From Rhizobiales bacterium 2SD (lineage in GTDB: Bacteria > Pseudomonadota > Alphaproteobacteria > Rhizobiales > Beijerinckiaceae), in contig SCMY01000013.1 of NCBI GenBank assembly GCA_005502805.1, positions 124,001-188,000 of the forward strand: a stretch of DNA of 64,000 nucleotides, written 5' to 3'. Below the pieces are notes generated by a model, which did not search any database, was not told the origin of the DNA, and saw only the letters and a list, made by a program, of their open reading frames with translations. The translations under genes and the position numbers were made by a program. This document shows positions 1 through 8,474 of the stretch, piece after piece. The stretch's first letter is position 1. The number at the start of each line of letters is the position of its first letter.

Positions 1-183
1 GGGCTGCAGATCCTGCGGATCCTGCGGGCCGATGGACGAGACGTGAACGAAAACGTCACCAGAGCCGTCCGCCGGAGAAGCAAAGCCGAAGCCTTTCTCC
101 GGGTCGAACCACTTGATCTTGGCTTCGACATTCTCGTGGGTGACGAAGGGCGCCGGGGCGGCGGGCTTACGACGATCGAACAT
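1..183 (-). CDS. Cold-shock domain protein, 3' part missing
   Basis: The reverse strand from the ATG at 183 reads an N-terminal arm (MFDRRKPAAPAPF) followed by a cold-shock domain with KWFDPEKGFGFASP (RNP1-like) and DVFVHVSSI (RNP2-like). The domain is the OB-fold that binds single-stranded RNA or DNA in CspA-family proteins. The window ends after about 61 codons, so the C-terminus is not visible. The 15-residue arm before the domain is longer than in classical 70-residue Csp proteins, which suggests the longer alphaproteobacterial type, sometimes with two CSD copies. This is a partial gene with a clear identity. Confidence 0.9.
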   Translation of the reverse strand, partial: MFDRRKPAAPAPFVTHENVEAKIKWFDPEKGFGFASPADGSGDVFVHVSSIGPQDPQDLQP

Positions 184-310
184 GCAGCTTCAAATCATAG
201 TGACCGGGAGCGCGCAATCTAGCGCATGCTGCCGGCTTCGTCATCGGGGCGGCGCAGCAAAAATTCTGGTCCGGCGAAATGCTGCCGGATGGCAATTTTT
301 TCCCCAGCGA

Positions 311-329
311 CCGCCGTTTCAAGCGGCGG
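311..329. other. Stem-loop between carbonic anhydrase and cold-shock gene
   Basis: CCGCCG and CGGCGG form a perfect 6-bp stem around a 7-base loop. It lies in the 179-base gap downstream of the carbonic anhydrase gene and upstream of the cold-shock gene, both on the reverse strand. No T-run follows on either strand, so it is a weak terminator candidate or a 5'-UTR structure of the cold-shock mRNA. Confidence 0.25.
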
Positions 330-362
330 ATTGTTCAAAATTCACCCGATCGGGAGCAGACG

Positions 363-1088
363 TCAACCGTCCTGTCCCGACTCTGCCTCCGAGCAGCGGA
401 TCATCTGCACTTTTTTCGGCATCTCCCCGACCGCCGGGACGAACTGCCCGGTCTGCGGATCGAGCAGCATCAACACGCCGGTCGCGACCGCGAAATAGGC
501 GCCGTGCAGATGCAGCCTCCCCTTGCCCTCGAGGATGTTGATGCATGGGAAGGTGCGCAGGTTCGCCAGCGACTGCTGGACCGAAAGCAAAGCAAGCCGC
601 TCGACATAGTCGTCCAGAGTCTCGTTCCGCCCCCGTCCACCCGAGCGCCTGGCCGCGGGCTCGACCAGCGTGATCCAGCGGCCGATGAAGTCACCGGACG
701 ACAGCGGCCCCTGCGCATCGTCGGCAAAGGCCTTGATGCCGCCGCAGCGGCCATGTCCGAGCACGACGATGTGTTCGACCTTGAGCGCCTGGACGCCGTA
801 TTCGAGCGCCGCCGAGGTGCCGTGCAACTGGTCGTCGGGCGAGAAGGGCGGGATCAGGTTGGCGATGTTGCGGACCACGAACATCTCGCCCGGGCTCGCA
901 TCGAAGATCACCTCGGGCGAGACGCGCGAATCGCAGCAGCCGATCAGCATGATCTTCGGCGTCTGGCCGCTTTCTGCGAGCTTTTCATAACGGCTCTGCT
1001 CGCGGATGAAGCGGTCATCCAGGAAGGCGCGATAGCCTTCCGTCAGGCGCTGCGGAAAGGGCTGGGGGTTTGGCTGGTCCATGGCCAT
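363..1088 (-). CDS. Beta-class carbonic anhydrase
   Basis: This 241-residue protein interconverts CO2 and bicarbonate with a zinc ion in the cytoplasm. The beta-class motifs are intact: CCDSR at about residues 51-55 (Cys51, Asp53, Arg55) and GHGRCGG at 111-117 (His112, Cys115). These supply the three zinc ligands and the Asp/Arg dyad. The length is normal for the family. A second ATG two codons downstream (at 1082) could be the true start. It is transcribed away from the DUF167/YggT pair with a 71-base gap and is probably its own unit. No signal peptide is seen. Confidence 0.95.
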   Translation of the reverse strand: MAMDQPNPQPFPQRLTEGYRAFLDDRFIREQSRYEKLAESGQTPKIMLIGCCDSRVSPEVIFDASPGEMFVVRNIANLIPPFSPDDQLHGTSAALEYGVQALKVEHIVVLGHGRCGGIKAFADDAQGPLSSGDFIGRWITLVEPAARRSGGRGRNETLDDYVERLALLSVQQSLANLRTFPCINILEGKGRLHLHGAYFAVATGVLMLLDPQTGQFVPAVGEMPKKVQMIRCSEAESGQDG

Positions 1089-1159
1089 AGTTGGGCCAGA
1101 AGCTGGCCGCTCTCGTCAAGAGCTGGCACGATTGATTCTATTGCGATGCAGCATCAAGA

Positions 1160-1468
1160 CTAACAAAACCGCTTCTGCAATTGCGCCGCCAGCCTCGCCG
1201 TCTCACCGCGAACGACGATTCGCTTCAACCGCGCGCTCGCGCCCGCCGTCAGCGAGATCTGCGAGCGGGAGACCTGAAATTCCGCGGCCAGGAGCGCGAT
1301 CAGGGCGGCATTGGCCTCCCCCTCGCTGGGTGCGGCCCGCACCCTTGCCTTCAACACCTGCCGTCCGTCGGCCAGCGTCTCGACCCCGTCGAGGCTGTCG
1401 CGACCGCCGCGCGGCGTCAGGCGGATGACGATCGCAAGCCCGTCCGGCGTGGCGGACCAGGCCCCCAT
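1160..1468 (-). CDS. DUF167 (YggU-like) family protein
   Basis: A 102-residue protein, MGAWSATPDGLAIVIRLTPR onward, with the DUF167 pattern of a basic 'LTPRGG' strand, 'LKARVRAAPSEGEANAAL' and a C-terminal 'KRIVVRGE' strand. The family is small and conserved; its function is not established. The start at 1468 is chosen because the reading frame further upstream runs across the YggT gene and the tRNA, where it cannot be coding. It begins 5 bases after the YggT stop, the usual YggT-YggU gene order, so the two are probably cotranscribed. Confidence 0.88.
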   Translation of the reverse strand: MGAWSATPDGLAIVIRLTPRGGRDSLDGVETLADGRQVLKARVRAAPSEGEANAALIALLAAEFQVSRSQISLTAGASARLKRIVVRGETARLAAQLQKRFC

Positions 1469-1473
1469 CCTCG

Positions 1474-1764
1474 CTAGAACACGTTGGGGTAGATGTAGCG
1501 CTGGATCACGCTCTGGATGAAGAAGATCGCCAGCAGCAGGATGATCGGCGAGATGTCGATGCCGCCGAGATTGGGCAGCATGTTCCGGATCGGCCGCAGC
1601 GCCGGCTCGGTGATACGGTAGAGGAAGTCCCAGACCGTCGAGACGAACTGATTGCGGGTGTTGACGACGTTGAAGGCGATCAGCCAGCTCAGCACCGCCG
1701 AGGCGATCAGCAGCCAGACATAGAGGTTCAGCGCCAGCATCACGACGTCGAGAACGGCACGCAT
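1474..1764 (-). CDS. YggT family membrane protein
   Basis: A 96-residue protein with two hydrophobic segments (about residues 5-28 and 68-88) separated by the YggT signature 'RITEPALRPIRNMLPNLGGID'-like loop. YggT proteins are small inner-membrane proteins often encoded next to DUF167, as here, and have been linked to osmotic tolerance and septum-related functions. The ATG at 1764 gives the family's normal N-terminus (MRAVLDVVMLALNLY). The frame is open further upstream to 1827 but that extension has no family similarity. Confidence 0.9.
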   Translation of the reverse strand: MRAVLDVVMLALNLYVWLLIASAVLSWLIAFNVVNTRNQFVSTVWDFLYRITEPALRPIRNMLPNLGGIDISPIILLLAIFFIQSVIQRYIYPNVF

Positions 1765-1831
1765 CGAGCAGCATCTCCGAGAAGGCCGGGCGCTCCGCCA
1801 AGAGCACCCACAAAACTCCTGTCGCAAGCGA

Positions 1832-1860
1832 TTGACAGAAGCGCGACGCAGGGCCTAGAA
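1832..1860 (+). promoter_or_regulatory. Sigma-70 type promoter of tRNA-Ala
   Basis: TTGACA at 1832-1837, a 17-base spacer and CTAGAA at 1855-1860 form a near-consensus promoter. The predicted start of transcription is about 7 bases before the tRNA. It faces away from yggT. Confidence 0.7.
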
Positions 1861-1873
1861 GGCCAGCGCCCTG

Positions 1874-1949
<76 letters not shown>

Positions 1950-1953
1950 GGCC

Positions 1954-1969
1954 CGACGACTGGTCGTCG
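1954..1969 (+). terminator. Possible short hairpin after tRNA-Ala
   Basis: CGACGAC and GTCGTCG pair as a 7-bp inverted repeat with only TG between them, starting 5 bases after the tRNA CCA end. No T-run follows, so it may be a processing or weak termination structure only. Confidence 0.25.
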
Positions 1970-2080
1970 ATCTCCCAAATCATTCGACTGAAGCTGCTTG
2001 AGCGAGGCTTCGCATTGGCTGCCAGCGTTTGCGCTGCCTAATATCGCGCGACCAGCCTCGAACCGCCCGGCAGCGCGACG

Positions 2081-2938
2081 ATGACCCGCTACCCGATGTT
2101 CAACCCGCAGCTGCTGCAGAGCTTCGTCGCGGTCTGCGACAGCATGAGCTTCACCCGCGCTGCCGAGCGGGTCTCGCTGTCGCAATCGACCGTCAGCCAG
2201 CAGGTCAAGCGACTGGAGGAGATGCTGGGCAGGCCGCTATTCGAGCGTAACCCGCATCAGGTCCAGCTCACCGAGGAGGGCGGCCGGCTGCTGAGCTATG
2301 CAAGGCGCATCCTCGCTCTGCACGAAGAGGCGCACGACGCGTTGACCGGCTTCTGGCGCGATGGCGTGCTCAGGCTCGGCATGCCCGAGGACTTCACTGT
2401 GCCGACCGCTGGTTTGCTGGCTGAGTTCAGTCTGTCCGAGCCGCATCTGCGGCTCGACGTCACCAGCGGCCTCAGTGCCGATCTCTACAGCGCCTATGAG
2501 CGCGAGGAACTCGACCTCGTCCTGGTCAAGCAGCGGCGCCGCCAGCCGCCGCGCGCCGCCAGGCCCGAGCCGCTGCTCTGGCTCGACAGCCTGGCCCACC
2601 CGGCGATCGAGCGCGCGCCGGTGCCGCTGGCCGTCTTCCCGCTGAACGGGCTTTATCGCGAGCAGTTGTGCGAGACGTTGGACGGTCTCGGCATGCGCTG
2701 GCGCGTCAGCTATGCGAGCACGAGCCTGGCAGCCCTCGTCGCCGCCTCCGCCGCCGGGCTCGGCCTGACCCTGCTTCCTGCGACTTGTCGCCAGCAGGGT
2801 CATCGTGTGCTGGGAACGGCGGAAGGCCTGCCGGAGGTGACCGGCTTCGAGCTGGCGCTCTACTACCGCGACAATGCCCCGGTTGCGACCACGGCGCTCG
2901 CCGGCGAGCTGGCCGCCTTCTGTGGCCTCCAGCCATAG
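2081..2938 (+). CDS. LysR-family transcriptional regulator
   Basis: A 285-residue protein with an N-terminal winged helix-turn-helix (about residues 6-65, 'FTRAAERVSLSQSTVSQQVKRLE') and a C-terminal effector-binding domain. LysR regulators bind a small effector and usually control a nearby gene. Here the next gene downstream on the same strand is an amidohydrolase 149 bases away, the likeliest target. The ATG at 2096 (MFNPQLLQSFVAV) matches the usual LysR N-terminus better than the upstream ATG and may be the real start. The effector is unknown; a compound released or consumed by the amidohydrolase is a reasonable guess. Confidence 0.9.
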   Translation: MTRYPMFNPQLLQSFVAVCDSMSFTRAAERVSLSQSTVSQQVKRLEEMLGRPLFERNPHQVQLTEEGGRLLSYARRILALHEEAHDALTGFWRDGVLRLGMPEDFTVPTAGLLAEFSLSEPHLRLDVTSGLSADLYSAYEREELDLVLVKQRRRQPPRAARPEPLLWLDSLAHPAIERAPVPLAVFPLNGLYREQLCETLDGLGMRWRVSYASTSLAALVAASAAGLGLTLLPATCRQQGHRVLGTAEGLPEVTGFELALYYRDNAPVATTALAGELAAFCGLQP

Positions 2939-2980
2939 TGCAATCTCTGCCGCCAAGCCTGGCTATCGACTTGAACGCAT

Positions 2981-3005
2981 TGATCATTGCCGAATCGAAT
3001 GATCA
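2981..3005. promoter_or_regulatory. Palindromic operator candidate upstream of the amidohydrolase
   Basis: TGATCATT (2981-2988) and AATGATCA (2998-3005) form a perfect 8-bp inverted repeat with a 9-base spacer; each arm also contains the palindrome TGATCA. A weak promoter (TTGAAC at 2971, TCGAAT near 2995) overlaps it. It lies between the LysR gene and the amidohydrolase. The length and spacing fit a LysR-type or other dimeric regulator site. Confidence 0.5.
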
Positions 3006-3087
3006 TCATGGGCAAAGATCGCTGCCAATGCTCGCGAGCCTCCCGTAGAGCGGAGCCACAAGCTCACAGTCAGATCGGGGAAACACC

Positions 3088-4482
3088 ATGGGCAGCGTGC
3101 AGCACCAGAGCCGCAGGGGCTTTCTCATGCAGACCGGCCAGCTCACCACCTCCGCGGCGATCATCGGCTTGGCCGGCGGCAGCGCGCAGGCAGCGCCGGG
3201 CAAGGCCGAGAAGGGCGACAGCAAGACCGGCGTCATCGCGCTGAGCGATCGTCACTATTATCTCGGTAATGTCCGGCTCGAAGACGGCTTCGACTATGAC
3301 GGGCAGGTCGTGGTCGGCACCCGCACCGGACTCTACACGCTGGAGATCAAGGACGGAAAGATCGCCGCGCTGCATCCGGCCGGTGCTACCCTGTCCACCA
3401 CGCTGCCGCGCTACGATGCCGGCGGACAGCTTGCGCTGCCGGCGATGCGCGACATGCACATCCATCTCGACAAGACCTTCTATGGCGGCCCCTGGCAGGC
3501 GCCGCGCCCGCGCCAGGGCAAGACGATCATGGACATGATCGCGCTCGAGGAGAAACTGATCCCGACGCTGCTGCCGACCTCGCAGGAGCGCGCCGAGGGC
3601 CTGATCGCCCTGTTGCAGTCGAAGGGGACGACCACGGCCCGCAGCCATTGCAACATCGATCCGGTCAGCGGGCTGAAGAGCCTGGAGCACCTGCTGCTGG
3701 CGCTCGAGAAGCATCGTGACGACTTCGACTGCGAGATCGTCGCCTTTCCGCAGCACGGCCTGCTGCACTCCAAGGTCGACGGGCTGATGCGCGAGGCCAT
3801 GAAGATGGGCGTGCACTATGTCGGCGGCCTCGACCCGACCAATGTCGACAAGGCGATGGAGAAGTCGCTCGATGCGATGTTCCAGATCGCCCTCGACACC
3901 GGCAAGGGCGTCGACATCCACCTGCACGAAACCGGCCCGTCCGGAGCCGCCGCCGTCACCTACATGATCGACACGGTCGAGAAGAACCCGGCCTTGCGCG
4001 GCAAGGTCACGATCAGTCACGGCTTTGCGCTGGCGACCATGGCGCCCGGCCTGCAGGCGGAGACGATCGCTCGGCTCTCGGCCCAGAAAATGACGATCGC
4101 CTCGACCGTTCCGCTCGGCGCCCTGACGATGCCGCTGCCGCAGATGCAGGACAAGGGCGTCTTCGTGATGACCGGCACCGACAGCGTCATCGACCACTGG
4201 TCGCCCTTCGGCAGCGGCGACATGCTGGAGCGGTCCTATTTCTATGCGCAGGTCTACCGGAACTCCGACGAGTTCCGCCTGTCGCGCTCGCTCGCCATCG
4301 CCACCGGCGGCGTCCTGCCGCTCGACGACGAGGGCAAGCGCGCCTGGCCGAAGGCCGGCGACGATGCCGGCTTGACCCTGGTCGGCGCCAGCTGCTCGGC
4401 CGAAGCGGTGGCGCGCGTTCCGGCCCGCAGCGCCACCTTCCATCGCGGGCGCATGGTCTATGGCAGCGTCGGCAAGGCATGA
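3088..4482 (+). CDS. Tat-exported amidohydrolase (cytosine deaminase-like)
   Basis: A 464-residue protein. The N-terminus has a twin-arginine signal (SRRGFLM at 8-14, then a hydrophobic stretch ending near AQA), so export by Tat to the periplasm is predicted. The amidohydrolase metal site is visible: HIH at 124-126 in 'HIHLDKTF', a His in HLHE (278-280), His311 in 'ISHGF' and Asp365 in 'TGTDSVIDHW'. The 'HLDKT' pattern is typical of cytosine deaminase and isopropylammelide-hydrolase relatives, so a C-N bond in a heterocycle or amide is the probable target; the substrate is unknown. GGGGAA lies 5 bases before the ATG. An exported member of this mostly cytoplasmic group is unusual. Confidence 0.85.
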   Translation: MGSVQHQSRRGFLMQTGQLTTSAAIIGLAGGSAQAAPGKAEKGDSKTGVIALSDRHYYLGNVRLEDGFDYDGQVVVGTRTGLYTLEIKDGKIAALHPAGATLSTTLPRYDAGGQLALPAMRDMHIHLDKTFYGGPWQAPRPRQGKTIMDMIALEEKLIPTLLPTSQERAEGLIALLQSKGTTTARSHCNIDPVSGLKSLEHLLLALEKHRDDFDCEIVAFPQHGLLHSKVDGLMREAMKMGVHYVGGLDPTNVDKAMEKSLDAMFQIALDTGKGVDIHLHETGPSGAAAVTYMIDTVEKNPALRGKVTISHGFALATMAPGLQAETIARLSAQKMTIASTVPLGALTMPLPQMQDKGVFVMTGTDSVIDHWSPFGSGDMLERSYFYAQVYRNSDEFRLSRSLAIATGGVLPLDDEGKRAWPKAGDDAGLTLVGASCSAEAVARVPARSATFHRGRMVYGSVGKA

Positions 4483-4540
4483 GGGCGTCTCACGGCCCGT
4501 GACACCAAGGCTCTCCATCTCGAATCCGCGTCTCATCGCG

Positions 4541-4559
4541 CCAATCAGCAGCTGATTGG
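4541..4559. other. Perfect 8-bp inverted repeat after the amidohydrolase
   Basis: CCAATCAG and CTGATTGG flank CAG in the 148-base gap between the amidohydrolase and the DUF2339 gene. There is no T-run. It may be a stem-loop at the end of the amidohydrolase mRNA or a regulator site for the next gene. Confidence 0.3.
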
Positions 4560-4630
4560 ACATCCCGGCCTGCAGCGCGCTATCTGCGCAGGCACGAGCC
4601 GGGCATCGAGCGAGGGGCGGAACGTCACAG

Positions 4631-7600
4631 ATGGAAGGCCTCGCGCTTCTCGGCCTCGGCCTTTTCGGCTTCCTGTTCATCGCCGTTCCCTGGGCCGCCT
4701 TCAGCGCGCTGGGGCGGGGCAACAGGGCGCTCGAGCTCGCGGCCAGGCAGGGCGCCGAGATCGACGCCTTGCGCTCCGATCTGAGCATCCTGCGGGCGCA
4801 GATCGCCGCCGGCGCCGTCGTGGCGGTAGGGCCCGACCAGGCCGAGGAATCGGTAGAAGCCCCGGTCCCCATCGAATTGTCGCCCGCGATCGTCGCGGAT
4901 GCCCCCGACGCGTTGCCCGCCGACCTCTCCGTCGCCTCCGTTCAGCAGCCACAGCCCGATGTCGTCGCGGCGCGCACCATCGAGGAAGAAACCGCCGAGG
5001 CCGAGCCGGTGGAAACGCCTGCTCCGATCGAGGCGCTTGCCGCGAACGCCACCTCTGCGGAACCGGACCTCGACGTCCGGAGGGAAGAGCTCGCACCTGA
5101 AGCCGAGCCTCTCGTAACGCCTGCACCTCGCCGTGATTTCGAGGAAGCGATCGGCTCGCGCTGGGCCGTCTGGATCGGCGGTGTCGCGCTTGCGCTCGGC
5201 GGCCTCTTCCTGGTGCGCTACTCGATCGAGGCTGGCCTGTTCGGCCCCGGCGTCCGCCTCCTAATGGGGGCTGCTTTCGCGCTCGGCGCAGCCGGCGCAA
5301 GCGAATACCTGCGCCGGCGCGATCTGCCGATCGCCGGAGGGGCCGGGTCGCTCGCCGGCCTCGGCCACGCCAGTATTCCCGGCGTGCTGGCCGGCGTCGC
5401 CGTGCTCAGCGGGTTCGGCGTGGTCTTCGCCGCCCATGCCGTCTACGGCTTCATCGGGCCAGGCACGGCCTTCGCCCTGATGGGCCTGATCGGCCTTGCG
5501 GCGCTCTCGGCCTCGCTGCTGCACGGTCCGGCGCTCGGCCTGTTCGGCCTGCTCGGCTCCTATGCGACGCCGTTCCTGGTCGCCAGCACCGCGCCGAACT
5601 TCGTTGCGCTCGCGCTCTTCATCACCTTCGTCACCGCGGTCGCCTTCTTGCTGCATCAGCGCCGGCCGAGCCGCCTCGTCACGCTCGGCGCCGTCGCCGG
5701 GCAAGGCGCCTGGACGCTGCTCATCGCCTTCGCCGGCGGAAACGTCACCTGGGCCGCCTGGCTTGCCGCCTCCGGCTCGGTTCTCGCCCTCGGCCTGCTC
5801 CGGGAATGGCCGGCCTTGCGCGGGCGGACCGGGTTCGACCGCGGCTGGCGGATCGCGGGCTTCGAGCTGACCGGCTTTATCGCCATCGGCGTGCCGCTCG
5901 TCCTTTCCGGCATCCTCTGGACCAGCCATGGCGGACCTGCTCCGCTGCATGCCGCCATCATCGTCACGGTTGCGGTCGCCGCCGCCGGCGCGGTCCGGCA
6001 CCGCGATCTGGCGCCGCTGGCACTGCTCGCCGGTGCAGCCGCGGCCGGCATGGCGCTGCTCTGGCCGACCCGCGAGGGCGCCTTCGGTCTCTCGCCGACG
6101 CTGCCGCTCGATCTGATGCGCCTGAGCTTCGCTCCCGATGCAGGCCCCGGCCTGCAGTGGACCGCCGGGCTCTTTGCGCTGCTCCTGGCGCTCCCGCCAT
6201 TCTTCGCCTTGCTGATGCGGCGCGGAACCGGTGCCGGCGGCGTCCTGGCGCGCGGTTGCATCGCCTTCGCCTCGGCGCTCGCACCCGTCTGCCTGCTGCT
6301 GGCGACGGCGCTGCGCAGCAACGGCTTCGAGCGCTCGACCGGCTTTGCCGCGTTGGCCTTGCTTCTGACAATCGTGCTCTTCGCGGGGTCCGAGTTCCTC
6401 CTGCCCGTCGAGCGGCGCAGCACCAAAGCGCGCGCCAATCCGCTCGCCTTGATCGGCTCAGCCGCCTATGCCGCGGCCGGCGCGATCGCGCTCGGCCTCG
6501 CCATAGCGTTTGCCCTGCGCGAGACCTGGCTCGTCGTCGGCTTCGCCGTTTCGGCCGCGGGCCTCGCAATCCTGTCCGCTCTGCGCCCGATTCCGCTGCT
6601 GCGCAGCATGTCCGCGGCGCTCGCGACCGCAGCGCTGGCCCGCTTCGTCTGGGACCCGATCGTCAGCGATATCGGCTCCTGGCCCATTCTGAACTGGCTG
6701 ATCCCGGCCTACGCCCTGCCGGCGCTTTGCTTCGCGATCGGCGCACTGGCTCTGCGCAGCCGGCAGGATCGGCCGCGCGTCGTTCATGAGGCGCTCGCCG
6801 CCTTCTTCTTCGCGGCCTTCGTCCTGCTGGAAATCCGGCAGGCCTTCGCCGGCTCCGATCTCGTGCCGACCGCCGATCTCATCCGTCTGCACTATCTCAG
6901 CCCGCGCAACCGCCTGTTCGAGGAAGTCTTCTGCCATGTCCTGGCGATCGGGCTGCTCGGGACAGGCTTTGTCCTGCTCGCCCGCCGGCTGGGCGGACGG
7001 GTCTTCGGCATTTGCGCCGACATCGCCGCAATCGCTCTGATCCTCGTCGCCATTGGCGGGCTCGGCGCCGTGCTCAACCCGCTCTTCGACGGCACCCCCG
7101 TGCTCGGCTGGCCCGTATTCAACCGGCTGCTCTGGTATGTCGTCATCGGCGGCCTGCTCGGGCTGTTGGGGTATGGGCTCGCACGCGATGGCCGCTCGCG
7201 CCTTAGCGACACGCTGAGTGCTTGCGCCGCCGTGCTGGTTTCGCTCGGCGCCGTCCTGATCGTCCGCCATGCCTTCTCGGGCCCCGTCCTGACGCCCATG
7301 GACGAGAACGTCGTCGGCTTTGCCGAAGCGGTGACGATCACGCTGCTGTTGCTGGCGCTGACGGCAGCGGCCCGCATCTGGCGCGAACTCTCGCCCGGCC
7401 GGGTCACCGGCTTCGCCCTACGCGCGCTCGCCATAACCGCAATCGGCTGGGTGGCGATCGCCCTCGGCATCGGTCGTAACCCGCTGTTCGATCTCAGCGG
7501 CGTCGAAGGTCCGGTGATCTTCAACCGCATCCTCTGGGGCTATGGCGCAGCGATCTGCGGCTTCGCCGGCACGGCCTGGTGGCTGCGCGATGTTGCGCCC

Positions 7601-8392
7601 GGGATCACCGTCGCCTTCCGGCGTACGGCCCTGGCAGGAGCGGCGCTTGGCGTCTTCCTACTGTTGCGCCATGGCTTCCACGGGCCGTTGCTGGCCTCCG
7701 ACGTGCCGGTCACCCTCGCCGAAGCGGGCGTCTATGCCGCGTTCGGCTTCATCACAGCTGTCATCATCATGATCACCGGCTCGGTCCGGCTGCCTCGCCG
7801 TTCGGTTCCGGTCAGCCCCGAATGGGCGGCGATCGGCTCCTGCGGCCTGTTCGCCCTCCTACCCTGCCTGATCGCCAACCCGCTGGTGACGGAGCAGCCG
7901 CTCGCTGGTGCGCTCCTGCTCGACAACGCCGCCATCGGCTATCTCCTGCCGGCGCTGCTCGCCTTCGCCGCGGCACGCTGGGCCCGGGAATACCTCGCCG
8001 GCGCCGGAGCACGGCGCATCTTCGGCATCACCGCCATCCTGGGCGGGCTGGCCTATCTGCTGATCGAGGTCCGGCGCGGCTTCGTCGGCCCGGATCTCCT
8101 CGTCGACACCGGCAGCGCGAGCGAGCTCTATGCCTATTCGGCAGCGCTGCTGCTCTACGGCGTGGCGCTGCTCGCGCTCGGCTTCCGATTGCAGTCGAAG
8201 GATCTGCGCCTCGCCTCGCTCGGCGTGGTGACGATCGCGGTCTGCAAGGCCTTCCTGATCGACATGTCCGGATTGGAAGGCCTGCTGCGAGCCTTGTCCT
8301 TCATCGGCCTCGGCGCCAGCCTCGTCGCCATCGGCCTCGCCTATCAGAAACTGCTGCTGCGGGAAGCATCACGGCCCGAAAAGGCACATTAA
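4631..8392 (+). CDS. Giant DUF2339 integral membrane protein
   Basis: A 1253-residue protein. The first ~25 residues are a membrane helix, residues ~30-62 look like a short coiled coil, and residues ~65-175 form an acidic, Pro/Ala/Glu-rich linker. From 'DFEEAIGSRWAVWIGGVALALGGLFLVRYS' onward the rest is almost continuous hydrophobic helices, more than 25 by eye. This is the DUF2339 layout; the family's function is not known. The ATG at 4631 is chosen over an in-frame ATG at 4556, which lies over the inverted repeat at 4541. The gene stands alone. Repeated phrases such as 'RHAFSGPVL', 'RHGFHGPLL', 'RRGFVGPDL' and 'RQAFAGSDL' show that the membrane part was built from internal duplications. Confidence 0.88.
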   Translation: MEGLALLGLGLFGFLFIAVPWAAFSALGRGNRALELAARQGAEIDALRSDLSILRAQIAAGAVVAVGPDQAEESVEAPVPIELSPAIVADAPDALPADLSVASVQQPQPDVVAARTIEEETAEAEPVETPAPIEALAANATSAEPDLDVRREELAPEAEPLVTPAPRRDFEEAIGSRWAVWIGGVALALGGLFLVRYSIEAGLFGPGVRLLMGAAFALGAAGASEYLRRRDLPIAGGAGSLAGLGHASIPGVLAGVAVLSGFGVVFAAHAVYGFIGPGTAFALMGLIGLAALSASLLHGPALGLFGLLGSYATPFLVASTAPNFVALALFITFVTAVAFLLHQRRPSRLVTLGAVAGQGAWTLLIAFAGGNVTWAAWLAASGSVLALGLLREWPALRGRTGFDRGWRIAGFELTGFIAIGVPLVLSGILWTSHGGPAPLHAAIIVTVAVAAAGAVRHRDLAPLALLAGAAAAGMALLWPTREGAFGLSPTLPLDLMRLSFAPDAGPGLQWTAGLFALLLALPPFFALLMRRGTGAGGVLARGCIAFASALAPVCLLLATALRSNGFERSTGFAALALLLTIVLFAGSEFLLPVERRSTKARANPLALIGSAAYAAAGAIALGLAIAFALRETWLVVGFAVSAAGLAILSALRPIPLLRSMSAALATAALARFVWDPIVSDIGSWPILNWLIPAYALPALCFAIGALALRSRQDRPRVVHEALAAFFFAAFVLLEIRQAFAGSDLVPTADLIRLHYLSPRNRLFEEVFCHVLAIGLLGTGFVLLARRLGGRVFGICADIAAIALILVAIGGLGAVLNPLFDGTPVLGWPVFNRLLWYVVIGGLLGLLGYGLARDGRSRLSDTLSACAAVLVSLGAVLIVRHAFSGPVLTPMDENVVGFAEAVTITLLLLALTAAARIWRELSPGRVTGFALRALAITAIGWVAIALGIGRNPLFDLSGVEGPVIFNRILWGYGAAICGFAGTAWWLRDVAPGITVAFRRTALAGAALGVFLLLRHGFHGPLLASDVPVTLAEAGVYAAFGFITAVIIMITGSVRLPRRSVPVSPEWAAIGSCGLFALLPCLIANPLVTEQPLAGALLLDNAAIGYLLPALLAFAAARWAREYLAGAGARRIFGITAILGGLAYLLIEVRRGFVGPDLLVDTGSASELYAYSAALLLYGVALLALGFRLQSKDLRLASLGVVTIAVCKAFLIDMSGLEGLLRALSFIGLGASLVAIGLAYQKLLLREASRPEKAH

Positions 8393-8395
8393 AAA

Positions 8396-8419
8396 CCTCC
8401 CGCGGGTCCACGCGGGAGG
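8396..8419 (-). terminator. Strong rho-independent terminator, reverse strand
   Basis: CCTCCCGCG and CGCGGGAGG form a 9-bp perfect stem with a 6-base loop. On the reverse strand it is followed by a run of five T residues, the classical terminator pattern for the small exported-protein gene at 8475-8951. The T-run is shared with the stop codon of the DUF2339 gene; in that direction no T-run follows, though the hairpin may still work weakly. Confidence 0.85.
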
Positions 8420-8474
8420 CTGGACTATTGCTGCTGGATGCGCTCCGACAAACCGGGCGCACCAAGATGTCAGC

